Source: Caballeronia ptereochthonis
GTDB lineage: Bacteria; Pseudomonadota; Gammaproteobacteria; Burkholderiales; Burkholderiaceae
DNA length: 64,000 nt
Assembly: GCF_001545075.1 (NCBI RefSeq)
Contig: NZ_FCOB02000034.1
Coordinates: 1-64,000 of the forward strand
Direction of reading: 5' to 3'
In this document: positions 1 through 9,273 of the stretch, piece after piece
Layout: each line of letters opens with the position of its first letter
Position numbering within the stretch: position 1 is the first letter of the stretch
The notes under the pieces: generated by a model
What the model was told of the DNA's origin: nothing
What the model saw: the letters and a program-made list of their open reading frames with translations, nothing else
The model's database searches: none
Position numbers and translations under genes: made by a program

Positions 1-269
1 TCGGCCTCCAACGTCCCGTTTCCAGACGTTAGATTACAAAATCGCCGGTCGCCATCCACGGAATTCTGCGAAGAACCAATTTCTTTGGGGCTTCGAGGAC
101 GGGACGCGAAACGCGGCTCACCGCCGGTCGGACGAGAATAAATTTGACTTATCGGTTTATAAGAAAAGCAAACTTTTATTATCAGCGCCGGATTCGTATA
201 GTCGTGGCCGACCACTCGCATGACCCATCGCAATAGCGCAAAACGACCTCTCCCGACCACACGACCCGC
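1..269. other. Upstream region of the porin gene, no gene seen
   Basis: No convincing reading frame is present. An AT-rich patch at about 137-185 stands out against the GC-rich surroundings and is the likely promoter zone of the porin gene, but I find no pair of hexamers with good spacing, so I do not mark a promoter. Confidence 0.4.
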
Positions 270-1382
270 ATGAAAACTCTCCTCAAGCTCGGCCCGCTGG
301 CGCTGCTTGGCGCATTCGCGACGCACACCCACGCACAAAGCAGCGTGACGCTGTACGGCCTCATTTCCGCCGGCGTCGGCTTCGCGACGAATCAGGGCGG
401 CAAGAACGCCTGGCAGGCGCTGTCCGGCACGAACCAGAACCCGCGCTGGGGTTTGAAGGGCAAGGAGGATCTCGGGCAAGGCCTGTCGGCGATCTTCCAG
501 CTCGAGAACGGCTTCAACGTGATGACCGGCGCCGCCGCGCAGAACGGCCGGGAGTTCGGGCGCCAGGCATACGTGGGCCTGTCCGACCGCAGCTACGGCA
601 CGCTCACGTTCGGTCGCCAGTATGATGCGATCCACGACTACATCGGCCCCGTGATCATCGCGAGCAACGGGGTGAACATCGGCGACAACGACAACGGCTA
701 CAACGACATCCGCGTGCAGAATTCGGTGAAGTACGTGAGCCCCGACTATCGCGGCCTGAAGCTGACCTCGCAATACGGCTTCAGCAACGCCACGGGCTTC
801 GCCAACAACAGCGCATACAGCTTCGGCATCGGCTACGAACACGGTCCGCTGCGCTGGAGCGGCGTCTATGCGCAATACAACCATCCGTACAGCAGCACGA
901 ACCCGGATGGGGCCATCGCGAACGACTACGCGTCGCCGCTGCTGATCTTCAGCAAGAGCGCGACGTCGCCATCGGTATTCGCGAGCCGTCAGCGCATCGC
1001 GGGAACGGGCGGCTTCTACACGATCGGCCGCGCGCAGTTCGCCGCGCTCTTCACGGACGTTCACTACGACTATCTCGACAACTCGCATCTGCACCTGCAG
1101 AACTTCGGCGTGAACATCGTCTACACGATGACGCCGGCGCTGTTCCTCGGCGCCGCATACGGCTATACGCAGGGCAAGTACGACGTGATCGATACGCGTC
1201 CGAAGTGGCATCAGGTCAACCTGCAGGCGGACTACTTCCTGTCGAAGCGCACCGACGTCGCGCTGACCGTGATCGGCCAGCAGGCGGCCGGCGATGCGGA
1301 GCACGCGCAGATCTTCGCGTACAACCGCTCGACGAACAAACATCAACTCATCATGACGCTCGGCATGCGTCACGTGTTCTGA
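270..1382 (+). CDS. Gram-negative porin (Burkholderia OmpC-like family)
   Basis: Predicted outer-membrane trimeric beta-barrel porin of 370 residues for passive entry of small solutes. The N-terminus MKTLLKLG followed by a hydrophobic stretch and THAQ is a classical signal peptide with cleavage after the Ala near residue 22. The mature protein begins SSVTLYGLIS, the family's usual first strand, carries the WGLKGKEDLG and FGRQ blocks, and ends MRHVF with the C-terminal Phe needed for barrel insertion. Two bases separate it from a Tat-exported nucleoside hydrolase, so it probably admits nucleosides for that enzyme. This substrate link is inferred from context. The family call is firm. Confidence 0.95.
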   Translation: MKTLLKLGPLALLGAFATHTHAQSSVTLYGLISAGVGFATNQGGKNAWQALSGTNQNPRWGLKGKEDLGQGLSAIFQLENGFNVMTGAAAQNGREFGRQAYVGLSDRSYGTLTFGRQYDAIHDYIGPVIIASNGVNIGDNDNGYNDIRVQNSVKYVSPDYRGLKLTSQYGFSNATGFANNSAYSFGIGYEHGPLRWSGVYAQYNHPYSSTNPDGAIANDYASPLLIFSKSATSPSVFASRQRIAGTGGFYTIGRAQFAALFTDVHYDYLDNSHLHLQNFGVNIVYTMTPALFLGAAYGYTQGKYDVIDTRPKWHQVNLQADYFLSKRTDVALTVIGQQAAGDAEHAQIFAYNRSTNKHQLIMTLGMRHVF

Positions 1383-1384
1383 TC

Positions 1385-2440
1385 ATGACGACACATCGCT
1401 TCCTCGACCGTCGCGCGTTCATGAAGCGCTCGGGCGCGCTTGCGGCGGGCACGCTGCTGCCGACTTCGTTCGCGTCGGCCGCGAATGCCGGCACAGCGCG
1501 CCGCACGGTGATCATCGACGCCGATCCGGGCCAGGACGACGCAATCGCGATCCTGTTCGCGCTCGGCGCCAAAGACCGTCTCGACGTGCGCGCGCTGACC
1601 GCTGTCGCGGGCAACGTGCCGCTCGATCTGACCGAGCGCAACGCGCGCATCATCCGCGACTGGGCGGCCGGCACGAAGACGCTGCCCGTCTATGCAGGGT
1701 GCCCCAGGCCGCTCGCGCGCGAGCTCATCACGGCCGCGAACGTGCACGGCAAGACGGGCCTCGAAGGCGTCGAGCTGCACGAGCCGCGAGCGCCGCTCGC
1801 GCCGCAGCACGCCGTTCAGTATCTCGTCGATACGCTTGCGCACGCGGCGCCGGGCAGCGTGACGCTGTGCGCGCTCGGACCGCTCACGAACGTCGCGAGC
1901 GCGCTGATCGAGGCGCCGCAGATCCGTGCCGCGCTGCGCGAGATCGTGCTGATGGGCGGCGCGTTCTTCGAGCGCGGCAACATCACGCCGGCCGCGGAGT
2001 TCAATATACATGTCGATCCGCAGGCCGCCGACGTCGTGTTCGCGAGCGGCGTGCCGATCGTCGTGCTGCCGCGCGACGTCGCCGTGAAGGCGCCGATCAC
2101 GCCGGCGCGCGTCGCGCCGTTCCGTGCGCCCGGCAACCGGTGCGGCGCGATCGTCGCCGACATCATGGCGGCCGAGCTCGCGTACAACAAGAAGCGCCGC
2201 GGCACCGAGGACGCGCCGATGTACGATCCGACTGCGGTCGGCTATCTCGTCGATCCGTCGATGTACGACGGGCGCAAGGTCAACGTCGTCGTCGAGACGA
2301 CCGGGCAGTGGACGCTCGGCGAGACCGTCGTCGACTGGAACGGCCGCAGCGGCCGCGCACCGAACGCGACCTGGATCAACGAAGTCGACGCGGATCGTTT
2401 CTACGCGGCGTTGCTCGACAGCGTATCGAAGCTGCCGTGA
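1385..2440 (+). CDS. Exported nucleoside hydrolase (IU-NH family)
   Basis: Hydrolyses the N-glycosidic bond of ribonucleosides to give base and ribose. The ATG at 1385 gives 351 residues and begins directly after the porin stop. The open frame continues upstream inside the porin gene, but that part is out-of-frame shadow. Residues 9-15 (RRAFMKR) and the following hydrophobic segment form a twin-arginine signal, so the enzyme is probably periplasmic, which is unusual because most bacterial members are cytosolic. The calcium and substrate signature DADPGQDD lies at about residues 45-52, and a conserved MGGAF block follows mid-protein. With the porin upstream and the purine permease and deaminase downstream, it fits extracellular purine nucleoside scavenging. 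Confidence 0.93.
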   Translation: MTTHRFLDRRAFMKRSGALAAGTLLPTSFASAANAGTARRTVIIDADPGQDDAIAILFALGAKDRLDVRALTAVAGNVPLDLTERNARIIRDWAAGTKTLPVYAGCPRPLARELITAANVHGKTGLEGVELHEPRAPLAPQHAVQYLVDTLAHAAPGSVTLCALGPLTNVASALIEAPQIRAALREIVLMGGAFFERGNITPAAEFNIHVDPQAADVVFASGVPIVVLPRDVAVKAPITPARVAPFRAPGNRCGAIVADIMAAELAYNKKRRGTEDAPMYDPTAVGYLVDPSMYDGRKVNVVVETTGQWTLGETVVDWNGRSGRAPNATWINEVDADRFYAALLDSVSKLP

Positions 2441-2450
2441 TCGCGGCGGC

Positions 2451-3443
2451 TCAGATGTGCTGCGCGATCCACTCGCGGCATGCGCGCACGTGCGGGCCGC
2501 GATCGGCGGCGGCGAGCGAGATCAGCGAAATCGCGCGCGTGACGCGCGGCTTGTCGAGACGCAGCGCGACGAGCTCGGGATCATGCAGGTGCATCGTGTA
2601 GAGGCTTGGCAGCACGGCGATCGCGAGGCCGTTGCGCGCGAGCGCGTAGAGCGGCTCCGTGTATTCCATGCGGTACGTGACGGCGAGGCGCAGTTTCTGG
2701 GCGCCGCCCGTGCGATGCAGCGAGTCGCTGACGCTGCCGCGCATGAACGCCGCGAGATCGCGCCCGACGAGCTTCGACCACGGCACCGACTTCGCGCGCG
2801 CGAGCGGATCGTCGCGGCGCAGGACGGCGACGATCTCGTCTTCGAACAGCTGCGCGTAGTGCAGCGCACCGTCGTCGTCGCCGGGCTCGCGCACGCCGAT
2901 GCCGAGATCCGCGACGCCGTCGCGCACCGCCTCGACGAGCGCGCTGTTCGGCGAGTCGGTCAGCGTGAAGCGCAGCGACGGCTGGGCTTCACGCAGCGCG
3001 TTCAGCACGGGGAGCAGGCGCCCCGCGACGGATGGAATGAACGAGATGCGCACCGTCTGCGTGCGCTCGGCGATGAGGTTCGTCATGTCGTCGAACGTGC
3101 CGCGCGCCTGATTCAGCAGGCGCTCGGCGAGCGGCAGCACGGCCTCGCCGGCCGGCGTCAGCGTGATCCGGTGCGCGGTGCGCGCGAAGAGCCGGCCGCC
3201 GAGCAGGAACTCGATTTGCCGGATCGATGCGGTGAGCGCGGGCTGCGTCAGCGACAGCGACAGCGCGGCCTGCGTGAAGCTGCGCGTATGCGCGAGGACG
3301 ACGAAATGCTGGACTTGCCGCAGCGTGAGCGCGGGCAGCAGCGACGAGCGTTGGACGACATGAATCGGTGTGGTCGGTATGCGGTACGCGGCAGTATAAG
3401 ACCTGTGTCCGACGCGCCAGAAAGGACAATTTTTATCTCTCAA
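2451..3443 (-). CDS. LysR-family transcriptional regulator
   Basis: Has an N-terminal winged helix-turn-helix (LRQVQHFVVLAHTRSFTQAA, then LTQPALTASIRQIE) and a C-terminal periplasmic-binding-protein-like effector domain. The coded start is uncertain. The frame opens at a TTG (3443), but that would place about 30 extra residues before the DNA-binding domain and leave 15 bases to the permease start. There is no ATG or GTG in this stretch, so a CTG near 3340 is the alternative. Its position between the nucleoside hydrolase and the divergent AzgA permease suggests it controls purine uptake and use. The effector is unknown. Confidence 0.85.
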   Translation of the reverse strand: MRDKNCPFWRVGHRSYTAAYRIPTTPIHVVQRSSLLPALTLRQVQHFVVLAHTRSFTQAALSLSLTQPALTASIRQIEFLLGGRLFARTAHRITLTPAGEAVLPLAERLLNQARGTFDDMTNLIAERTQTVRISFIPSVAGRLLPVLNALREAQPSLRFTLTDSPNSALVEAVRDGVADLGIGVREPGDDDGALHYAQLFEDEIVAVLRRDDPLARAKSVPWSKLVGRDLAAFMRGSVSDSLHRTGGAQKLRLAVTYRMEYTEPLYALARNGLAIAVLPSLYTMHLHDPELVALRLDKPRVTRAISLISLAAADRGPHVRACREWIAQHI

Positions 3444-3458
3444 GAGTGGAGAACAGCA

Positions 3459-4805
3459 ATGTCAATGACAGAGGCCACCGTGGCACGCCAGTCCGGATGG
3501 CTCGAACGCCGCTTCGCGCTCGACGCGCGCGGCACCAGCGTGCGCACCGAGACGATCGCGGGCATCACGTCGTTTCTTGCGGCCGCGTATCTGCTCGTCG
3601 TGATTCCGTCGCTCCTGTCGACGGGCGGCATGGAGCGCGGCGCCGCGACCACCGCGACGATCGTCGTGTTCGTGCTCGGCACCGTGCTGATGGGGCTTTA
3701 TGCGAACCTGCCGTTCCTCGTCGGGCCCGGAATCGGCGGCTCGGTGATCGTCGGCGTCACGCTCGCGACGACCGAGCACATCGGCTGGCAGACGGGCCTC
3801 GGCATCGCGTGCGTGTCGGGCATGCTGTTCCTCGTGCTGACCCTGCTCGGCGCGCGCAGCGTCGTCATGCAGCTGATTCCGGTTCAGATCAAGCTCGGGC
3901 TCGGCGCGTCGATTGGCCTGTTCGTCACGATGCTCGGGCTGCGCAATGCGGGAATGGTCGTCGCGAACGCGAAGACCAACGCGCTCGCGCTCGGCGACTT
4001 CTCGCGGCCGGGCGCGCTCGTCACGCTGATCGGCCTCGCGGTCGCCGTCGTGCTGCAGGCCCGCAAGGTGCCGGGCGCGATCCTGATCGCGATCCTCGCC
4101 GCCGCCGGAGCCGGCGTGCCGCTCGGCGTCACGCATCTGCCCGCATCGTTCGTGGCGCTGCCGCACAGCATCGCGCCGGTCGCGTTCAAGCTCGACATCG
4201 GCGGCGCGCTGAGCGTGGCGGCCGCGCCGTATCTGTTCGCGTTCTTCGCGGCGGAATTCTTCTCGACGCTCGGCACCGCGCTCGCGGTCGGCGCGAAGGC
4301 GAACCTGCTCGACGAGAAGGGCAATCTGCCGAACATCAATCGACCGTTCCTCGTCGACTCGATCGCGGCGACGCTCGGCCCCGTGCTCGGCATTCCCGCG
4401 CTGACGGCGCTCGTCGAATCGGCGGCGGGCGCGGAGGCGGGCGGGCGCAGCGGCCTGTCCTCGCTAGCGGCGGCCGCGCTGTTCGCGGCGATGCTGCTGT
4501 TCGTGCCGGTCGCGCTCGCGATTCCGAAGGAAGCAACGGCGCCCGCGCTGATTCTGATCGGCCTGTCGATGTTCGCGACGATCCGCCAGACGCGTTTCGA
4601 GGACTTCACCGACGCGCTGCCCGTGATGACGATGGTGCTGCTCACGTTGATGTCGAACAGCTTTGGCACGGGTATCGCGGGCGGGCTGCTTTGCTACGTG
4701 CTCGTGAAGCTGCTCGCGGGCCGCTGGCGCGAAGTGCCCTGGGGGCTCGTCGTGCTCGCGATGCCGCTCGGCTACTACTTCTGGACCGTCGTGAAGCCGC
4801 ACTGA
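3459..4805 (+). CDS. NCS2/AzgA-family purine permease
   Basis: Integral membrane proton symporter of 448 residues, probably for adenine, guanine or hypoxanthine. I chose the ATG at 3459, which has a GGAG ribosome site about 8 bases upstream, and not the much longer open frame that runs through the LysR gene. The sequence RTETIAGITSFLAAAYLLVV at the first membrane helix, GPGIGGSVIVGVTL and the AEFFSTLGTALAVG block are the AzgA/GhxP pattern, with about 12-14 hydrophobic segments. It sits divergent from the LysR gene and 47 bases before a purine deaminase, so it would import the bases released by the nucleoside hydrolase. Substrate choice among purines cannot be read from sequence. Confidence 0.9.
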   Translation: MSMTEATVARQSGWLERRFALDARGTSVRTETIAGITSFLAAAYLLVVIPSLLSTGGMERGAATTATIVVFVLGTVLMGLYANLPFLVGPGIGGSVIVGVTLATTEHIGWQTGLGIACVSGMLFLVLTLLGARSVVMQLIPVQIKLGLGASIGLFVTMLGLRNAGMVVANAKTNALALGDFSRPGALVTLIGLAVAVVLQARKVPGAILIAILAAAGAGVPLGVTHLPASFVALPHSIAPVAFKLDIGGALSVAAAPYLFAFFAAEFFSTLGTALAVGAKANLLDEKGNLPNINRPFLVDSIAATLGPVLGIPALTALVESAAGAEAGGRSGLSSLAAAALFAAMLLFVPVALAIPKEATAPALILIGLSMFATIRQTRFEDFTDALPVMTMVLLTLMSNSFGTGIAGGLLCYVLVKLLAGRWREVPWGLVVLAMPLGYYFWTVVKPH

Positions 4806-4852
4806 GAGACCGGCTTTGCGCATGTAACTGCAAAATTCGAACGAGACTGAAA

Positions 4853-5953
4853 ATGAAGAGTTCCCCTGGCAACGTCCCGGCTGCGCGCACGGGCATCGAC
4901 ATCACCGCGGCCCACCGGGCCTTTTTCCACGCGCTCCCGAAGGTCGAGCTGCACTGCCATCTGCTGGGCGCGGTGCGGCACCAGACGTTCATCGACCTTG
5001 CCGAGCGCACGGGCGCGCCGATCGGGCGCGCGGAGATCGACGCCTTCTACACGCGCGGCGAGAAGCCGGTCGGCGTGCTGCACGTGCTGCGCTCGCTCGA
5101 CAAATATCTGCTGACGCGGCCGGACGATCTGCATCGGATCGCTTATGAATATCTCGAGGACGCGGCCGCGCACAACATCCGCCATAGTGAGTTCTTCTGG
5201 AATCCGACGGGCACGGTGCGCGTTTCGGGAATCGCATATGCCGACGCGCAGGCGGCGATCGTCGCGGCGATTCGCGACGCGGCGCGCGACTTCGGCATCA
5301 GCGCGAAGCTGATTCCGAGCATCGACCGCGAGCAGGACCCGGACGAGGCCGTCGCGATCATCGAGTGGATGAAGGCGAATCGCGCCGACGAGGTCGCGGG
5401 AATCGGCATCGACTATCGCGAGAACGATCGTCCGCCGGAGCTGTTCTGGAAGGCTTATCGGAATGCGCGCGAGGCCGGTTTCCGGACGACCGCGCATGCG
5501 GGCGAGTTCGGCATGCCGTGGCGCAATGTCGAGACGGCGGTGGAGGTGCTGAAGGTCGATCGCGTCGATCATGGCTACACGATCGTCGACAACCCCGAGC
5601 TTTGCGCGCGGTACGCGGAGCGAGGCATCGTGTTTACGGTCGTGCCGACGAATTCGTACTATCTGCGCACGCTGCCGCCCGAGCAGTGGGCGGAGTTGCA
5701 TCCATTGCGCAAGATGCCGGGGCTCGGGCTTCGCGTTCATCCGAATACCGACGACCCGACCTTGCACAACGTGAATCCAAGTGAGGCGTGGGAACTGATG
5801 TTCAGCCACTTCGGCTTCTCGCTCGCCGATTTGCGACGGTTCATGCTGAACGGCATCGACGGCGCGTGGGTTGACGACGCGACGAAAGCCGAGTGGCGTG
5901 CAAGGTCGGCAACCGAATTCGACCGGCTGGCGAATACGCTTGCAACGGCGTAA
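4853..5953 (+). CDS. Adenosine/adenine deaminase
   Basis: Zinc-dependent amidohydrolase of 366 residues that deaminates adenosine to inosine or adenine to hypoxanthine. Zinc and substrate motifs are all present: ELHCHLLG (about residues 32-39), HAGE near the middle, DHG, and NTDDP in the C-terminal third. The ATG at 4853 is the first start after the permease stop. The family includes both adenosine deaminases and adenine deaminases, and these motifs do not separate them. Because the neighbours are an exported nucleoside hydrolase and a base permease, adenine is as plausible a substrate as adenosine. Confidence 0.88.
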   Translation: MKSSPGNVPAARTGIDITAAHRAFFHALPKVELHCHLLGAVRHQTFIDLAERTGAPIGRAEIDAFYTRGEKPVGVLHVLRSLDKYLLTRPDDLHRIAYEYLEDAAAHNIRHSEFFWNPTGTVRVSGIAYADAQAAIVAAIRDAARDFGISAKLIPSIDREQDPDEAVAIIEWMKANRADEVAGIGIDYRENDRPPELFWKAYRNAREAGFRTTAHAGEFGMPWRNVETAVEVLKVDRVDHGYTIVDNPELCARYAERGIVFTVVPTNSYYLRTLPPEQWAELHPLRKMPGLGLRVHPNTDDPTLHNVNPSEAWELMFSHFGFSLADLRRFMLNGIDGAWVDDATKAEWRARSATEFDRLANTLATA

Positions 5954-6429
5954 GCACGCGCCGCGCTCGAAGTTCCGGCTAACGCTTTTGCAACCGCCAC
6001 TTCGTTCGACGATGACCCTGGCAATGGTATCGCCAACATGTCACGTAAAACCCGATATCAAGTATCGTTTGACTTGGCGGCGCGTGACGGTCCCTAACGT
6101 CAGATTAGCGCGGCGTCATTGCGGCATCTGTCGCATAATCGATTCGTACCTTGACTTCGGGAAAGCCGGTGAGATATTGGCCGACGTCGTTCGGGTCCGA
6201 AACGAGATCGATCGCCGACCCGACGGATGGATCGTTTGCGATGGCTCATGGCTTCAACTGTGTTCAGGCAAAGTTGCGATCGCGGCACGGGCGACTCGAT
6301 CAGTCGCGATCAACTGGGAAGTAGCAGAGCCACGCAGCGCGTCGCAAAACTTCGTAAGCACAGCGTTCCAAAAAAACATATTGGCGAATTCTGCGGGACT
6401 TGACGTCGCGAGGAGGTTAGCCGGGGCGC
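5954..6429. other. Intergenic region with a possible decayed reading frame
   Basis: No gene with a start codon is supported. On the reverse strand, 6105-6245 holds a 46-codon open stretch with natural-looking composition (it contains SDPNDVGQYLTGFPEVKVR) ending in TAA, but it is closed upstream by TGA and lacks a start. It may be the C-terminal stub of a lost gene, and I cannot assign a family. AGGAGG at about 6411-6416 probably serves the next gene. Confidence 0.35.
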
Positions 6430-7173
6430 GTGACTTCCAGTCCCGATAAGCTTGCGAGGGCGCTCGAGTTGGCTGGCTCGGACCATGCTGAGGAATTCAC
6501 ACTTGATTCTACGCTCATGAACCTTTATCCCCAGGTCCTTCGAAATCGCCCTCACATGACCGCCGCGTTTTCGCTCGGATTCGTGCTCGCGCTATCTTCG
6601 CCCCCGTCTCTGGGAGCGGTAACCCGCACACTCATCGGTTGGGATACGGGGGTATGGACGTTTCTCGCGACCATATGGCTGCAAATGCTGACTTCGACCC
6701 CTGAGGACGTTCGACTGCGAGCGACGATCAATGACGAAAACGCTGTGACGGTCCTGACAGTGGTGTGCGTGGCGACCGTCGCCAGCATCGTGGCGATTGT
6801 TCTGGAGCTCGGGTCCACCAAGGGTCTTGCGCTCGAGTCCAAGATAATGCGGTCCGGATTAACAGGACTCACCCTCTTTGGCGCCTGGTTCCTGATACCC
6901 ACCATCTTTACACAGCATTACGCGCGGATCTATTACGCCTCCGATCCGGATTCCCCTGCATTGGATTTCCCTGACGCAAATTTGGAACCGGATTACCTGG
7001 ATCTGCTTTACTTCTCATTCACCATTGCCCTCGCGTCGCAAACGGCCGACATCGGACTGCGAGGACGCAGTGCGAGGCGCACGGTTCTGGCTCAATCGAT
7101 CCTGGCATTCTATTTCAACGTTACGGTGCTCGGTCTATGCGTGAACATCGCGGCGAGCATGGTTGGCAGTTGA
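6430..7173 (+). CDS. DUF1345 family membrane protein
   Basis: Predicted inner-membrane protein of 247 residues and unknown function. The core is a set of four to five hydrophobic helices with YYASDPDSPALDFPD followed by DYLDLLYFSFTIALASQTADIGLRGR, the hallmark block of DUF1345. The GTG at 6430 lies about 13 bases after an AGGAGG site. The ATG at 6517 (MNLYPQVLRNRPHMTAAF) matches the family's usual N-terminus better but has no ribosome site, so either start is possible. It opens a stretch of stress-type genes with lower GC than both flanks. Confidence 0.8.
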   Translation: MTSSPDKLARALELAGSDHAEEFTLDSTLMNLYPQVLRNRPHMTAAFSLGFVLALSSPPSLGAVTRTLIGWDTGVWTFLATIWLQMLTSTPEDVRLRATINDENAVTVLTVVCVATVASIVAIVLELGSTKGLALESKIMRSGLTGLTLFGAWFLIPTIFTQHYARIYYASDPDSPALDFPDANLEPDYLDLLYFSFTIALASQTADIGLRGRSARRTVLAQSILAFYFNVTVLGLCVNIAASMVGS

Positions 7174-7244
7174 AGGGAGCCAATACCTGGAGCGAAGTGC
7201 TCGCAGGTCGCGGATAGCATGAACTCCTGGATCCTTTGGCAAGG

Positions 7245-7676
7245 TCAAGGTGATTCAACGCCAATGATTACGCTCGTTGCCTTGAAGACTGCCGTAGCCG
7301 GCTTGCCCGGCGACAGTCCAAGTCGGTCAACACCATCGTTCGTTATGAAAGACACCACCTGCGCGCCGCCGGGTGCGGCGACACAAACCTCCGCATTCGA
7401 CGGCCCTCTCTCCACGAAAGCGACTTTCCCGACGACACAGTTTCGTGCAGAGACTTTGCTGTTATCGAAATCGACCAGAACGATCACAGACGTGGCTCGA
7501 ACAAGAGCGAACGCTTCAGAGTTTCTTGACAATCCGAGCGAACGGGCCGTGCCGCTCGTCAGCAGCGCGTGTATGTCGATGCCGCCTGGCGTGCGCAAGA
7601 CAACCTCATCGCCTGCCGCGCCGTGATTGATCTCAGCGATATGACCGACGAAATGATTACGCGCGCTGGTTCTCAT
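7245..7676 (-). CDS. Molybdenum-pterin binding (Mop/TOBE) protein, two domains
   Basis: Small cytoplasmic molbindin-like protein of 143 residues made of two tandem Mop/TOBE domains. Each has the pattern SARNxFxGxI/V ... GGxxIxAxxT ... LGLxxGxxAxAxxKATSVI (first domain about residues 3-70, second about 73-140). Such proteins bind molybdate or tungstate. The frame runs upstream to 7760, but the ATG at 7676 starts right before the conserved SARN and has an AGAGGT ribosome site. The second domain has lost some consensus positions. Molybdate handling could matter for the molybdenum hydroxylase encoded at 42702-47151, but they are far apart. Confidence 0.85.
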   Translation of the reverse strand: MRTSARNHFVGHIAEINHGAAGDEVVLRTPGGIDIHALLTSGTARSLGLSRNSEAFALVRATSVIVLVDFDNSKVSARNCVVGKVAFVERGPSNAEVCVAAPGGAQVVSFITNDGVDRLGLSPGKPATAVFKATSVIIGVESP

Positions 7677-7901
7677 AAGGACCTCTGGCGACAATAGCGG
7701 GGAAAGGTAGCGCCGGACAAGCACGTCAAGTTTAGTACCGGCGTCTCGATACGCAAGCAACGGACGAGATCATCCGCAACAGGAAGGAAAATTCGCGGCC
7801 TGAGGAATCTTTGTCAGCACGGCGGCGCCTGACTTTGCAAGGCTCTCCGGGAAGCTGTGACTGTTTCACGCCTCGGTCGATACTCTGTATCGGGTGCCGC
7901 C

Positions 7902-8846
7902 CTATTGACCGTTGGGCTCGCATCCAGTGGTCTCTCGGCTTTGCGAGTTTCCGCTGAGAAAGTTGGGCACGGCGTTCCTCAGGATCGACACGATCGTCCT
8001 CACTCGTTGCGGAATAGGGCGCTGTGCTTGAGTAAGGAGGTTTAGGTCCAGCGCGGGAATCCGAAAGTCGGCCAGCAATTCAGCGAACTGTCCTGTTGCA
8101 AGAGCTTCCGCACAGGCATACTCCTCAAGCACCCCTATGCCCATCCCCATCCTAATCATCTCGTAGGCGGGTCGCCAGTGACTCGTGGTGACCTCACTTC
8201 GAACGGGCACGCTTTCAACGATGCCGGCCTCGCCAATCAGCGTGATTTGATCGGTGGCAAATGCGCCATTGACGCCAATAAACGAATGCGCCGTCAGGTC
8301 AGATGGCGCAGCTATAGGCCTATGCCCGTCCAGGTAGGCGCGTGAAGCGACGAGACATCGTTTGACCTTGCCAAGAGGATAGGCAATGAATGCGCCTTCA
8401 CCGAGGTTACCGATTCGGAACGAGATATCTACGCCCTCCGTCACGAGATCGACCACCTTGTCGTTCAAAGTCAAGCTCATGCCGATTGGCGGAAAATTGG
8501 TGCGAAGGTACTGAATCAGGTGCGGCAGCACGATCTCGCCAAAGCAATGCGGAGCAGCAATGCGTGTTGTGCCATTTGTCAACTGCCGGTCCCCGGATAT
8601 CTCGGATATCGCTTCTGATGCGGCCAGCAGAATGGTTTTACTCCGTTCATAGAAGGTCTGTCCTTCTGGAGTGCATTTGAAGGCTCTCGCGCTTCGCAGA
8701 AGAAGGCGACAGCCGACAAACTTTTCCAGTCTCTCAATCCGCTCGCTTACGGTGGGCTGCCCGATCCCAAGGTCACGGGCAGCGTCCGATATGCTGGCGC
8801 GTTCGACAACTCGGACATAGATACGCATACTTTCGATGAGGTTCAC
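7902..8846 (-). CDS. LysR-family transcriptional regulator
   Basis: Protein of 314 residues. The N-terminal helix-turn-helix (MRIYVRVVERASISDAARDLGIGQPTVSERIERLE) and the C-terminal effector domain are complete. It belongs to the subgroup with short specificity loops typical of regulators annotated near oxidoreductases. No obvious divergent target lies next to it: upstream is a 427-base gap containing a hairpin, downstream is the Mop protein on the same strand. Its target is unknown. Confidence 0.9.
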   Translation of the reverse strand: MNLIESMRIYVRVVERASISDAARDLGIGQPTVSERIERLEKFVGCRLLLRSARAFKCTPEGQTFYERSKTILLAASEAISEISGDRQLTNGTTRIAAPHCFGEIVLPHLIQYLRTNFPPIGMSLTLNDKVVDLVTEGVDISFRIGNLGEGAFIAYPLGKVKRCLVASRAYLDGHRPIAAPSDLTAHSFIGVNGAFATDQITLIGEAGIVESVPVRSEVTTSHWRPAYEMIRMGMGIGVLEEYACAEALATGQFAELLADFRIPALDLNLLTQAQRPIPQRVRTIVSILRNAVPNFLSGNSQSRETTGCEPNGQ

Positions 8847-8852
8847 CTGAAC

Positions 8853-8881
8853 GGCCCTCCCATCGTTCGAAATGGAGGGCC
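8853..8881 (-). repeat. Inverted repeat just upstream of the LysR gene
   Basis: GGCCCTCC and its exact complement GGAGGGCC frame a 13-base loop region, beginning six bases before the LysR start codon. Depending on where transcription starts it could be a leader hairpin masking the ribosome site, or an operator. There is no U tract on either side, so it is not a clear terminator. Confidence 0.5.
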
Positions 8882-9273
8882 ATCCAAATTCATCGGGCGA
8901 TTACGGCAGGGCGATGTATGCAGACCGCTTCCCTCAACTGATCCAAGTTCCATGATTGCTACCCCTGTGTTTGGCTGTCGGCAACGACCTGCGCTTGAGC
9001 CGATCTCTCAGCGTAAGGGTAGAACCACGAGGGCCTGAGCTTAGGGCACAAACCCCCGAAAGTACGTAGAGTACAGTTGCGATCCGTCCGGATTTCCTTC
9101 TGATTGGAGGCTTCCGATGTCTAATATCGGAACACGTCGATCCGGGGATTCTGAGGTCACTTCGAACGGTCCGTGCTTTGCGCGTACTATCGGAACTTGA
9201 TGTCCACTGACCGAGGCGTTACACGATGTGCTAATTCTGGCGAAGGTCCGCGCGCGACGCGAAGGAGATTACG
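8882..9273. other. Intergenic region with one possible very small ORF
   Basis: Mostly unassigned. On the forward strand 9117-9200 encodes a 27-residue frame (MSNIGTRRSG...) with a well-placed GGAGG six bases before its ATG. This could be a leader peptide or chance. GAAGGAG at about 9261 is the ribosome site of the next gene. No RNA gene is recognised. Confidence 0.3.

Noticed and set aside
6105..6245. Reverse-strand 46-codon stretch with natural-looking composition
   Set aside because: No start codon and closed upstream by TGA; I could not assign a family, so it is only mentioned under the intergenic region.
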